Of a stretch of DNA of 64,000 bases, positions 17,683 to 25,060 are shown one piece after another. A program made the position numbers and the translations under genes. The notes under the pieces were generated by a model. It had not been told where the DNA came from and searched no databases. It was given only the letters and a program-made list of their open reading frames with translations. The stretch comes from Pedobacter nyackensis (GTDB lineage Bacteria; Bacteroidota; Bacteroidia; Sphingobacteriales; Sphingobacteriaceae), in assembly GCF_900176505.1 (NCBI RefSeq), contig NZ_FWYB01000013.1:98958-162957 (forward strand), given 5' to 3'. How positions within the stretch are numbered: the stretch's first letter is position 1; each line of letters opens with the position of its first letter.

Positions 17683-18645
17683 TCAATCTGCAGTTATCTG
17701 CAGTGCCTTTTCTGCTGCAATAGCTTTAGGAAACAGCACATTATTTTCCAGATGTACATGTCTATGTAAATCGTTCTCATATTCATCAAGCTTTTTGTAG
17801 AGTATGGTATAGGAGTTACAGGCATCCTGTGGCAGGGTAAAATTATTGGTGATTCCGCGTATCGTCTGCAATGCTTCACCGGCCTGCTCATGCTCAGATT
17901 CCATCATCTGGATGGGATTGGATACTTCTCCGAAAGCACTAGTGGGCACTGAACCTCCATGGTGCTGAACTGCCGCCAATTCCTTGATAAAGGGGAATAA
18001 GATTCTCTCCTCTTTGCTCATGTGTAACATTAAGTCTGCCCCCACCTGACTAAAGAGCTGGGCAATCCTGAGGGTCTCTGGATGTTGACTGCCATGTACT
18101 TTCGCTACCTTATTAGCGAGTTCCATAATAAATGGGGTATTCTCTTTTACGTATTGATGATGTGTATTGATGATGTAATCTGTCAAAAATCCAATGTCCC
18201 ATCTGAGATAATCATTTTCAGTTGTTGTCGTCTCACCGGTAAGCAATGCTAAGGCTCCTTGCACTTCCATCGCATCAATTCCCTTTTTTTCGCAAACCTC
18301 CGAAATAGTCTTTTTTCCTCCACAGCAAAAATCTATACCAAAGCGCTTAAACACATGGGCTTTTCTATAGTCTTTAGTTACAATTTCACCTATAGTTTCT
18401 TCATTACCCTGAGTTTCCTTTTTTGCAATTTTCACTTTCCAAATTTCAGGCCCATTTTCCAGATAATCCCAGGAAAATGTTTGTCCTCGCTCTGCCAGAA
18501 ACTGATAATACAGGGGCTTGGGGTCATGATCATTTTCAATTACAAAAGCCTGTCCGGGGTTTAGACCGTCATACATTTCGAAAATTTTTGGATGTTTTAA
18601 GCGTGGCTCCAAAGCCGTCACATTTAATGTGTTCATCGTTTCCAT
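17683..18645 (-). CDS. ric: DUF2249-RIC fusion: di-iron protein for repair of iron centres (YtfE/ScdA type)
   Basis: Cytosolic di-iron protein that restores iron-sulfur clusters damaged by nitric oxide or peroxide. Domain order: an N-terminal DUF2249 domain (about 1-75, VIENDHDPKPLYYQFLAE), a ScdA_N domain (about 84-125, RKAHVFKRFGIDFCCGGKKT with the vicinal Cys), and a hemerythrin-like domain with metal ligands in HHQYVK, HGSQHPE, LMLHMSKEERILFPFI, ESEHEQ and HRHVHLENNVLFP. At 320 residues it is longer than YtfE (about 220) because of the fused DUF2249. An Fnr-type palindrome is centred 71 bp upstream of the start, which suits control by nitric oxide or anaerobiosis. Confidence 0.94.
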   Translation of the reverse strand: METMNTLNVTALEPRLKHPKIFEMYDGLNPGQAFVIENDHDPKPLYYQFLAERGQTFSWDYLENGPEIWKVKIAKKETQGNEETIGEIVTKDYRKAHVFKRFGIDFCCGGKKTISEVCEKKGIDAMEVQGALALLTGETTTTENDYLRWDIGFLTDYIINTHHQYVKENTPFIMELANKVAKVHGSQHPETLRIAQLFSQVGADLMLHMSKEERILFPFIKELAAVQHHGGSVPTSAFGEVSNPIQMMESEHEQAGEALQTIRGITNNFTLPQDACNSYTILYKKLDEYENDLHRHVHLENNVLFPKAIAAEKALQITAD

Positions 18646-18708
18646 AATATTAATTTTAGGTGACTCTATTATATGAATACAAATTTACCAGCTATGATGC
18701 ACGCTGTT

Positions 18709-18724
18709 TATGATCTCAATCACA
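18709..18724. promoter_or_regulatory. Fnr-type palindrome upstream of the RIC gene
   Basis: TATGATCTCAATCACA contains TGAT-CTCA-ATCA, with its centre (18716.5) 71 bp upstream of the start codon at 18645. It lies in the 98-base gap after the MIP18-like gene. Confidence 0.65.
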
Positions 18725-18743
18725 TTGAAATAATCTATGTAAA

Positions 18744-19043
18744 TCAAAGGCCCCGAAGTTTCCTTAATCCCGCTTCTGGTATAGTCCTGTAGTTCCATTC
18801 TGGCTCCCAAACCAGTGACACCTCAGCCTGATAATCCGGAAAAGTACGTATGATGCAATTTTTAACAGCCGATAAAATACTCTCACTCATGGGACAGTTT
18901 CTGGAGGACAAGGTCATTTCGATCAGGATACACTTATTTATATTATCTACCTTGACATGATATATTAAGCCCAGATCAACAATATTGGCGTGCAATTCAG
19001 GATCGATAACTGTTTTTAAAGCATCTACAACTGTAATTTTCAT
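18744..19043 (-). CDS. MIP18/PaaD-like metal-sulfur cluster assembly protein (DUF59)
   Basis: About 99 residues in the form used here. The DUF59 core is clear: VVDALKTVIDPELHANIVDLGLIY at the N-terminus and IEMTLSSRNCPMSESILSAV with the conserved Cys in the middle, followed by VSLVWEPEWN. Family members such as SufT and PaaD help load iron-sulfur clusters onto target proteins. The open frame extends upstream to 19127 inside the previous gene. I prefer the ATG at 19043, which starts right at the conserved domain, although the ATG at 19079 is also possible. It is the last gene of a three-gene run with the membrane protein and the DUF2249 protein. Confidence 0.85.
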   Translation of the reverse strand: MKITVVDALKTVIDPELHANIVDLGLIYHVKVDNINKCILIEMTLSSRNCPMSESILSAVKNCIIRTFPDYQAEVSLVWEPEWNYRTIPEAGLRKLRGL

Positions 19044-19065
19044 GACAAATAAAAATTCAGGAATA

Positions 19066-20358
19066 TCAAATGTGATCATAATCTGCTGTCTTTGTTTGAT
19101 GTAAAAGAAGGACAATAAGGTGTGCAAAATAACTTAATGCAGTTACCGACAGACTGCCTGCAGCAATGCTTTTAAGCGTAAAAGAATTAAAAAGGAAACC
19201 AGAAATAAATGCCAGCAGGAAAAGAAAGAAAGCAAAAGATTGTACATAAAGTAAGCCTTTGTTGATCAGGTCAGATGGAAGGGGTGTTTTAACCTTTCCC
19301 GTAAGCTGTTCATAGTGCTTTACCCATACGATATACGGCAGGGTTTTAAAGGTCTGACCTAATATCAGCAGACTGATCCAGCCCATAAAAACCAGGCTTC
19401 CATACAGTGTGGACAGGTTTACTGCGAAAGCATCATTTTTTAAATGATAGTACAATATAAATGGTAAAATCAATATCCCTGCAGCAAGACAAACAAACGA
19501 AAGCAAACTCTTTACCATGGGCAAATCAACATCCTTGCGAATGCGGGACTGAAAACATCTGAAAATATAAAATAGGTAAAAGCAAACTCCGGTAAGGCCC
19601 AATAACAAAACCAAATAAGTATAACCACTAATCCCATGAAGATAGCCGTCCAGTAAAAACAATAACAATGCTGCATTAATGGAAAAATAGGCTAATAAGA
19701 GTAAGTGTTTTTTTTCATATCCAGAGATCAGGAACATAGGTAGCAATTTAGCGCTGACACCGATAATAAGCATCAGAAACCAACCCGCAATTCCCATATG
19801 GGCATGTAATCTCAGAAAATGTAAATGGTCTTTTTGCAGGAATGAATATTGGAAATTAAAAACCATCAACAGACCAAGCAGTGCCGTTAAAGTAAGCCAT
19901 AAACAGGCTGTAATTATAAATTCCTGGAAAATGGATTCCTGTTTTTTATGCTTAACCGTAAAAAAAACATTTACATTAAACAATGTAATTGCGGTAAACA
20001 CCAACACTCCGGCAATTTGCATATACCTCCCCGGATCGAAAATCCAGAAACAATAAACCAGAAGTATAATTCCAGGCACAAAGAAAGTAATACTAGCCCA
20101 GGCTAGTTTGATACTGTATAACTTTGTTTCCAGGATAACGGGAAGTAGTTGATACAAAGCACCAAAAATAATCATACTGCCCCATCCTAAAGCAGCCGTA
20201 TGGGTCATAGCCAGAATTTTAGGCTGAAAGTAATGACCGGACAAGGCTTCAAGGGAAAACAAGAGCATTCCGGCCAGCACCAAAAAAAACAGACCTGCAA
20301 TTAAATAATGGGTTGATACAATTCTATAAAGTGGGTTATTGTGGTTGATATTGCTCAT
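19066..20358 (-). CDS. Heme-copper-oxidase-like / NnrS-like membrane protein
   Basis: A 430-residue polytopic membrane protein with about 12 helices. Histidines are placed as in heme-binding membrane proteins: LAMTHTAALGWGSMIIFGALYQLLPV (about 49-74) and FLRLHAHMGIAGWFLMLIIGV (about 183-203), each near a GW motif. It resembles subunit I-like proteins that accompany denitrification genes in Bacteroidota, but a complete catalytic copper site cannot be confirmed by eye. A role in sensing or resisting nitric oxide is inferred from context. The start overlaps the upstream DUF2249 gene by four bases, and the MIP18-like gene follows on the same strand. Confidence 0.72.
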   Translation of the reverse strand: MSNINHNNPLYRIVSTHYLIAGLFFLVLAGMLLFSLEALSGHYFQPKILAMTHTAALGWGSMIIFGALYQLLPVILETKLYSIKLAWASITFFVPGIILLVYCFWIFDPGRYMQIAGVLVFTAITLFNVNVFFTVKHKKQESIFQEFIITACLWLTLTALLGLLMVFNFQYSFLQKDHLHFLRLHAHMGIAGWFLMLIIGVSAKLLPMFLISGYEKKHLLLLAYFSINAALLLFLLDGYLHGISGYTYLVLLLGLTGVCFYLFYIFRCFQSRIRKDVDLPMVKSLLSFVCLAAGILILPFILYYHLKNDAFAVNLSTLYGSLVFMGWISLLILGQTFKTLPYIVWVKHYEQLTGKVKTPLPSDLINKGLLYVQSFAFFLFLLAFISGFLFNSFTLKSIAAGSLSVTALSYFAHLIVLLLHQTKTADYDHI

Positions 20359-21170
20359 GATCTATAAATTAGCATGTCCACTTCATCAGTTGATTTACGG
20401 TTAAGCAAGGACAGCAGCCCCCTTCTATTGAGTTCGGAAAGCAAGTATACAGGTACCTTTTTATGGTAAATGTATAGCAACTCATCGGCATTCAGCTTTT
20501 CAAGTTGTCCCAAAATCTGAATCATCGGTTGGGGCATTTTTAGCCCGCGAACGTCGATATATGTAATCTTGTGTACAGGAAACCGGCTTAATACCTTACC
20601 AAATAGTCCTTGCGGAGCTTCATCATGAGCTTCAACAGGTAAGGCTGTTAATGCAATTTTTTGCGCGGTCTTTTCAAACCAGGTAATGATTAATTTTTCA
20701 CTCACAACTTCAGTAAAATGCAAAAAACCTTTTTCGGCCAGTAAATTTATTAATGGTACTGGCTCAAAAGAATTGATGATCTTCATACGTTCTCCTGGCC
20801 CAATTCGTTTAGCCAGGTTAAGAATTTCTTTGAGCGGGTCCTGATCTTTGGAAAGCAGCGGACGAACATCCAGTTGATAGACATTTGTCTGCAGCTCAAA
20901 ATCGATGGTATTTACCTTTGCAATTACCGGCTCTTTCATCTTTTCATCAATAACAAAACCAATGGCTTTCATGCTGTTAAAGAAATCACTCGGACTACAA
21001 CCGGCAATTTTACAGGCCTCTGCAATAGTTACACGACGGGCCAGTAAATTACGCAAGACAGGATTGCGCAGCTTTGAGAAATTGCGATTTATTTTTATAA
21101 GACTGTCAATTACCTTTTCCCGGTCCACATCCAATAATGCTTTTATCCGGGTGTTTAAATTGATATTCAT
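20355..21170 (-). CDS. DUF1858 plus two DUF2249 domains, cytosolic protein
   Basis: A 271-residue soluble protein. The N-terminal 80 residues match DUF1858 (PVLRNLLARRVTIAEACKIAGCSPSDFFNSM), a small helical domain with a Cys often linked to iron-sulfur or nitrosative-stress proteins. Two DUF2249 domains follow: about 95-170 (YQLDVRPLLSKDQDPLKEIL) and about 195-270 (TYIDVRGLKMPQPMIQILGQ). DUF2249 is a SirA/TusA-like fold also fused to RIC in this window. It is the first gene of an operon with the heme-copper-oxidase-like protein (four-base overlap). Its biochemical role is unknown. Confidence 0.8.
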   Translation of the reverse strand: MNINLNTRIKALLDVDREKVIDSLIKINRNFSKLRNPVLRNLLARRVTIAEACKIAGCSPSDFFNSMKAIGFVIDEKMKEPVIAKVNTIDFELQTNVYQLDVRPLLSKDQDPLKEILNLAKRIGPGERMKIINSFEPVPLINLLAEKGFLHFTEVVSEKLIITWFEKTAQKIALTALPVEAHDEAPQGLFGKVLSRFPVHKITYIDVRGLKMPQPMIQILGQLEKLNADELLYIYHKKVPVYLLSELNRRGLLSLLNRKSTDEVDMLIYRS

Positions 21171-21206
21171 CAGTATAATTTTTATGATGGTTGCTATCTG
21201 CTGTGT

Positions 21207-21526
21207 TTACCTGAAAACGACTTTCATATTGTGCTTGGACCAAGCAATGCCTTTCAATTGGTTAACAGAGTAACCTAAATTGCCAATTGTAGGAACACCA
21301 TTAAGGAAGTTCTGGATATAATAGGTACCTGTATATTTCATCAAGCTCAGGTACCGGACCATCTCTCCAAAATCTTTCTCGTTAATCAAATAGTGGTCCG
21401 CACTTCAAATTTTTGCTCCGATGCGATTAAAAAACTTAAAGTGCGTCCAAAATTCTCAAATAAATCGGAACCTGTTATCTCTTCAAATTTATCGCGCAAA
21501 TCCGATCCAAAGTTTTCGTTCTCTAT
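21207..21526 (-). pseudogene. C-terminal remnant of an NrdG-type anaerobic ribonucleotide-reductase activase (radical SAM)
   Basis: Two minus-strand frames overlap across a frameshift near 21386-21389. The first (21526 to 21386) reads LRDKFEEITGSDLFENFGRT and ends FEVRTTI. The second (21389 to 21207) continues INEKDFGEMVRYL and GTYYIQNFLNGVPTIGNLGY. Together they resemble the C-terminal third of the anaerobic ribonucleoside-triphosphate reductase activating protein of the pyruvate-formate-lyase-activase type. The N-terminal radical-SAM part with its CxxxCxxC motif is gone and there is no ATG start for the first piece. It accounts for most of the 377-base gap between the DUF2249 and azurin genes. 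The call is by recognition of motif order, without alignment. Confidence 0.6.
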
Positions 21527-21547
21527 TCACTTAAATTAGACCTTCTG

Positions 21548-22078
21548 TTATTCCGCAATCAGTTTACCTTTCATCATAGAGACGTGGCCAGGAAAAGAGC
21601 AGATAAAGTCATAGGTGCCTTTTTCAGTAACTGTAAAAGTGATGGTGTCTGATTCTCCACCACCAAGAAGTTTGGTATGTGCAATAATACTGGCACTTGC
21701 TGATTTAGGAATGTAATCATTGTCCTTAGCCCCCAAGGCCTTTTGTGCGAAAGTATTTACATCGGTACCTGGCTTTAGCAAAACGAAATTATGGCCCATG
21801 GCATTTTTTTCAAGTTTACCGGTATGTTTGAGCGTAAAGGTAATCGCCTGTCCAGCGGCAACTTTAAACTCTGTTTGACTGTACTGCATCTGATCATTTC
21901 CTTCCAGGGCTACCACATTGTTCAGTTTAGCCTCAACCGGTTTTATAGGTTCAGCTTCCAGCGTTGATGTTTCGACAGATTGTGTTGTTGTAGATTCTTT
22001 TTCGGCATTTCCTCCGCATGAAGAAAACGTAATCATAAAAGCAATGGCTAATCCTGAGATATTTAGTAATTGTTTCAT
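21548..22078 (-). CDS. Azurin/plastocyanin-type cupredoxin lipoprotein
   Basis: A 176-residue periplasmic blue-copper electron carrier. It has a lipoprotein signal (AFMITFSSCGGN), a linker rich in Glu, Thr and Ser, and an azurin domain from about residue 55. Type 1 copper ligands are visible: His in MGHNFVLLKPG (about 100) and Cys, His and Met in FICSFPGHVSMMKG (about 159-170). The insert with KLLGGGESD is typical of azurin. It may serve as a soluble or anchored donor to NosZ or another reductase. An Fnr-type palindrome with one mismatch is centred 80 bp upstream, and the Crp/Fnr gene is next upstream. Confidence 0.93.
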   Translation of the reverse strand: MKQLLNISGLAIAFMITFSSCGGNAEKESTTTQSVETSTLEAEPIKPVEAKLNNVVALEGNDQMQYSQTEFKVAAGQAITFTLKHTGKLEKNAMGHNFVLLKPGTDVNTFAQKALGAKDNDYIPKSASASIIAHTKLLGGGESDTITFTVTEKGTYDFICSFPGHVSMMKGKLIAE

Positions 22079-22150
22079 TTTTTGTGATTTTTAATGATGA
22101 TTAATAGTTCTAAATTATCCTCAAAGTTATAGCCATAGGAGTCCAGTTTT

Positions 22151-22166
22151 TATGAGTGAGATCATA
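22151..22166. promoter_or_regulatory. Fnr-type palindrome upstream of the cupredoxin gene
   Basis: Read on the minus strand as TATGATCTCACTCATA (TGAT-CTCA-CTCA, one mismatch to TGAT-N4-ATCA). The centre is about 80 bp upstream of the start codon at 22078. Confidence 0.55.
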
Positions 22167-22204
22167 AAAAGGAGAAAGAATAAGCGTGATATTTGAGGAG
22201 ATAT

Positions 22205-22801
22205 TTACCTGAAAACTTTGCGGTTGCGGATGATCAACTCAGCCTTCTTTTCAAGCGATTTTATAGACCGAATGACCGTTTCTACCCTTAAACCAGTGAG
22301 ATCAGCAATTTGCTGCCGGGTAATCTCCACCTTATACTTCTGGTCTGAAGGCACTTTATCTATCTTCGTTTTAAAATAATCAATCAGCCTTAACACCCGG
22401 TGTTCAGGTTCCTGTGAAGAAATTTCTGAAGCCATAATCGACTTATAATAAAGTCTTCTGGCAAGGTTGGTAGTCATACTGAGATGGATCTCTGGATTAG
22501 CCCTCAGCAATTCCATAAATTTATCCTTTGGTAAAAGAAAAACTCTCGAACATACAATCGCTACTGCGCTGGCAGGATAAGTGTCTTTAAGAAAAAGTGG
22601 AGGTTCGCCAAAACTATCACCCTCACTAAAAAGCCCCTGAACAAATTCTTTTCCCTCATCATTGAAATTATTCATCTTTACAGCTCCGCTAAGGATTTGA
22701 AAATAATACCTGGGCATATCGCCCTTATTAAATAAAACTTCCCCCTTGTCAAAACTGGCGAGCTTGGATCCGAACTGCATCAATAAATTTTCATCAATCA
22801 T
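22205..22801 (-). CDS. Crp/Fnr-family transcriptional regulator
   Basis: A 198-residue regulator with an N-terminal cyclic-nucleotide-binding-like beta roll (about 1-115) and a C-terminal winged helix-turn-helix. The recognition helix reads GLRVETVIRSIKSLEK and keeps the Val-Glu and Arg that in E. coli FNR contact TTGAT half-sites. Fnr-type cysteines are absent: only one Cys is present, in AIVCSRVF. It is therefore unlikely to carry an Fnr-like iron-sulfur cluster and may sense a signal such as nitric oxide via heme, as in the DNR group. That is inference. TGAT-N4-ATCA sites upstream of at least four nearby transcription units make it the likely local regulator of the nos island. Confidence 0.93.
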   Translation of the reverse strand: MIDENLLMQFGSKLASFDKGEVLFNKGDMPRYYFQILSGAVKMNNFNDEGKEFVQGLFSEGDSFGEPPLFLKDTYPASAVAIVCSRVFLLPKDKFMELLRANPEIHLSMTTNLARRLYYKSIMASEISSQEPEHRVLRLIDYFKTKIDKVPSDQKYKVEITRQQIADLTGLRVETVIRSIKSLEKKAELIIRNRKVFR

Positions 22802-22847
22802 AATTCTTAAGGATAGTATTTATTTAAAGTTTGAAAGTCAACAAGCC

Positions 22848-22931
22848 TTACATATTCCTCCAGCATTGGGCACCTAAAAGTAAAATTAACACGATACTTA
22901 CTACTTGTTTCATCCTGTTATCGCTCTCCAT
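22848..22931 (-). CDS. Possible 27-residue membrane microprotein
   Basis: A short ATG frame of 27 codons with a second Met at 22913. The segment MKQVVSIVLILLLGAQCW is a plausible single membrane helix. It lies just upstream of the Crp/Fnr gene on the same strand. The Fnr-type palindrome centred at 23000.5 is 69.5 bp from the first ATG, the same spacing as at the other sites. The length is too short to exclude chance. Confidence 0.3.
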   Translation of the reverse strand: MESDNRMKQVVSIVLILLLGAQCWRNM

Positions 22932-22992
22932 ATTCTAAGGGTAAAAGTAACGACTAAATAGATCAGGCTTGATGATTAACATCGTTTAAAAA

Positions 22993-23008
22993 TCTGATCT
23001 TAATCAAT
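22993..23008. promoter_or_regulatory. Fnr-type palindrome between the Crp/Fnr and cupin genes
   Basis: TCTGATCTTAATCAAT contains TGAT-CTTA-ATCA (22995-23006). The centre is 67.5 bp upstream of the cupin start at 23068. Confidence 0.6.
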
Positions 23009-23067
23009 AATTCACTTTAAGAAAGCACTTTATTTTTCGTAAATTTCAAAAACTAATTAATATAATT

Positions 23068-23487
23068 ATGGAAACCAATCCAACAGAAAGAAAATCAAAT
23101 AATTCTACTCCGTTACGCCCCGAGGGAGAACGTGACCTTGATGCTCCTATGGTAACAATGGATTTGTTTTCCTTAAAAACACAAATCAAAGAAGAAGAAT
23201 CTTATAAAAATAGTGATCGTAATGCAATCACAATTTTTAAATCTGAAGGTATGCGCATTGTATTAGTTGCGCTTCATGAGGGCGCCGAAATGAAAACGCA
23301 TAAAGCTCCGGGTATGATTAGTGTTCAGGTGCTTGAGGGACATATTTCCTTCAAAACAGATCAAAAAACGGCCGACCGTACTACAGGTCAAATGCTTGTG
23401 CTCCATGCCGGAATTCCTCATAGCGTTATTGCAAAAACAGAATCAGTTTTTCTTTTAACCCTTTCGTTAAAAACAGAATCTAATTAA
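23068..23487 (+). CDS. Cupin-domain protein of the nos-linked regulon
   Basis: A 139-residue cytosolic protein with an N-terminal extension of about 55 residues and a single cupin domain. The centre has LVALHEGAEMKTHKAPGMISVQVLEGHISF (motif 1) and MLVLHAGIPHSVIAKTES (motif 2). Its metal ligands are partly altered: the first motif has one His before KAPG instead of the usual HxH. Ligand and reaction are unknown. It is divergent from the Crp/Fnr gene and an Fnr-type palindrome lies at the same distance from its start as at the other island genes, which suggests control by that regulator. Confidence 0.78.
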   Translation: METNPTERKSNNSTPLRPEGERDLDAPMVTMDLFSLKTQIKEEESYKNSDRNAITIFKSEGMRIVLVALHEGAEMKTHKAPGMISVQVLEGHISFKTDQKTADRTTGQMLVLHAGIPHSVIAKTESVFLLTLSLKTESN

Positions 23488-23595
23488 CTGAGTATTATAT
23501 AAATATCATTGCAATAGTAGCAAAGGGCAAGTCCGCAAAGAAACGATTGCCTCCCGCTACTAGCGCACAGCCCATTATGCAGTAATTATCATCGA

Positions 23596-24972
23596 TTATT
23601 TGCCGATACAGAATTTACTGAATATATTCTCCAGCAAATCATCGGTAGTCACCTGCCCTGTGATCTCCCCCAGGTAATGCAAGGCTTGCTTAATATCCAT
23701 CGCTAAGAAGTCAGAAGTCACCGGATTAGTCAATCCTTCGGCAACGCTATTTAAAGCCGTCCTGGTCCTTTGCAATGCTTCAACGTGTCTGATATTCGTT
23801 ACCATGGTATGGTTGTCAGACAGCTTATCTCCCACTGCTGTATCGTACAGCAATTGCTTCAGCTCCTCTATCTGTTGAAGTTCCTTAGCTGAGATAGCTA
23901 TAAAAGTAATATCAGCTGGTAATTTAAGTTCCTTTAACCTATCGCTATACGAAAGATCCATTTTATTGGCAACTGCCAAAAATGGGAATCCAGGTTTGTG
24001 TAAGCGCTGAATATCTTCCTCGATCTCCTCAGAGGTAAGGTTAACCACATCAAATAAATAAACCAATACGGCCGACTGGTTAATCTTCTGCATGGTCTTT
24101 TCTACACCTATTGCCTCAATCGTATCTGTAGCTTCGCGAATACCAGCCGTATCTATTAATCTGAAATTAATACCATTGATATTTAAAACCTCTTCAATGG
24201 TATCCCTTGTTGTACCGGCAATCTCACTTACAATCGCGCGATCTTCATTCAACAAAGCATTTAACAAAGTTGATTTACCTGCATTTGGTCTGCCGGCAAT
24301 AACCGTATTGATACCAAGCTTGATTACATTACCCAATTCAAAAGAACGGATTAGTTTATTCAACACAATAGTGATCTTATCTATCAGCGCCTGTAATTGG
24401 TCTCTGTTAGCAAATTCAACATCCTCCTCCGCAAAGTCAAGTTCCAATTCAATCATCGAAGCGAAATGGATCAACTGCTCGCGCAACACGTTTAACTCGG
24501 TACTAAAACCACCCCGCAGCTGATTCATAGCCACACTATGCGCCGCAGCCGAATCAGAAGAGATCAGATCAGCAACAGCCTCAGCCTGTGAAAGATCTAA
24601 GCCTCCATTTAAAAACGCCCTTAAAGTAAACTCGCCTGGTTTAGCCGCCGAAGCACCTTTCCTGATCAGCAAATTAATAATCTGCTGAATAATATAGTTA
24701 GAACCATGACAAGAGATCTCCACTACATTTTCTTTAGTATAAGATTTTGGCGCCACAAATAAGCTCACAAGAACCTCATCTATAACTACATTACCATCTT
24801 TAATTAAACCAAAATGTATGGTATGAGAATCCTGCTTAAGCAAGTCTTTTCCGCTAAAAACTGAATTGGTGATAGCAATAGCATCTTTTCCTGAAAGGCG
24901 GATTACTCCTATAGCACCCACTCCGGGTGGCGTAGATAAGGCAACTATAGTCTCGTTTGTAATCATGGGCAA
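23596..24972 (-). CDS. mnmE: tRNA modification GTPase MnmE
   Basis: With MnmG it installs the carboxymethylaminomethyl group at the wobble uridine of several tRNAs, in the cytosol. The 458 residues show the N-terminal tetrahydrofolate-binding domain (GVGAIGVIRLSG at the start, SCHGSNYIIQQI), the inserted G domain (G1 AGRPNAGKSTLL about 226-237, G2 GTTRDTIEE, G3 DTAGIRE, G4 NKMD) and the invariant C-terminal CIGK that carries the catalytic cysteine. Length and layout are normal. The gene stands alone, divergent from the AI-2E-family gene. Confidence 0.98.
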   Translation of the reverse strand: MPMITNETIVALSTPPGVGAIGVIRLSGKDAIAITNSVFSGKDLLKQDSHTIHFGLIKDGNVVIDEVLVSLFVAPKSYTKENVVEISCHGSNYIIQQIINLLIRKGASAAKPGEFTLRAFLNGGLDLSQAEAVADLISSDSAAAHSVAMNQLRGGFSTELNVLREQLIHFASMIELELDFAEEDVEFANRDQLQALIDKITIVLNKLIRSFELGNVIKLGINTVIAGRPNAGKSTLLNALLNEDRAIVSEIAGTTRDTIEEVLNINGINFRLIDTAGIREATDTIEAIGVEKTMQKINQSAVLVYLFDVVNLTSEEIEEDIQRLHKPGFPFLAVANKMDLSYSDRLKELKLPADITFIAISAKELQQIEELKQLLYDTAVGDKLSDNHTMVTNIRHVEALQRTRTALNSVAEGLTNPVTSDFLAMDIKQALHYLGEITGQVTTDDLLENIFSKFCIGK

Positions 24973-25060
24973 TCTTTGTTAAGTTTGATTTGTGGCACAA
25001 AATTAGCCAAACATTCGATACCTTTTATAGTTTACCATCCCAAAACCAAACAAATTACGA

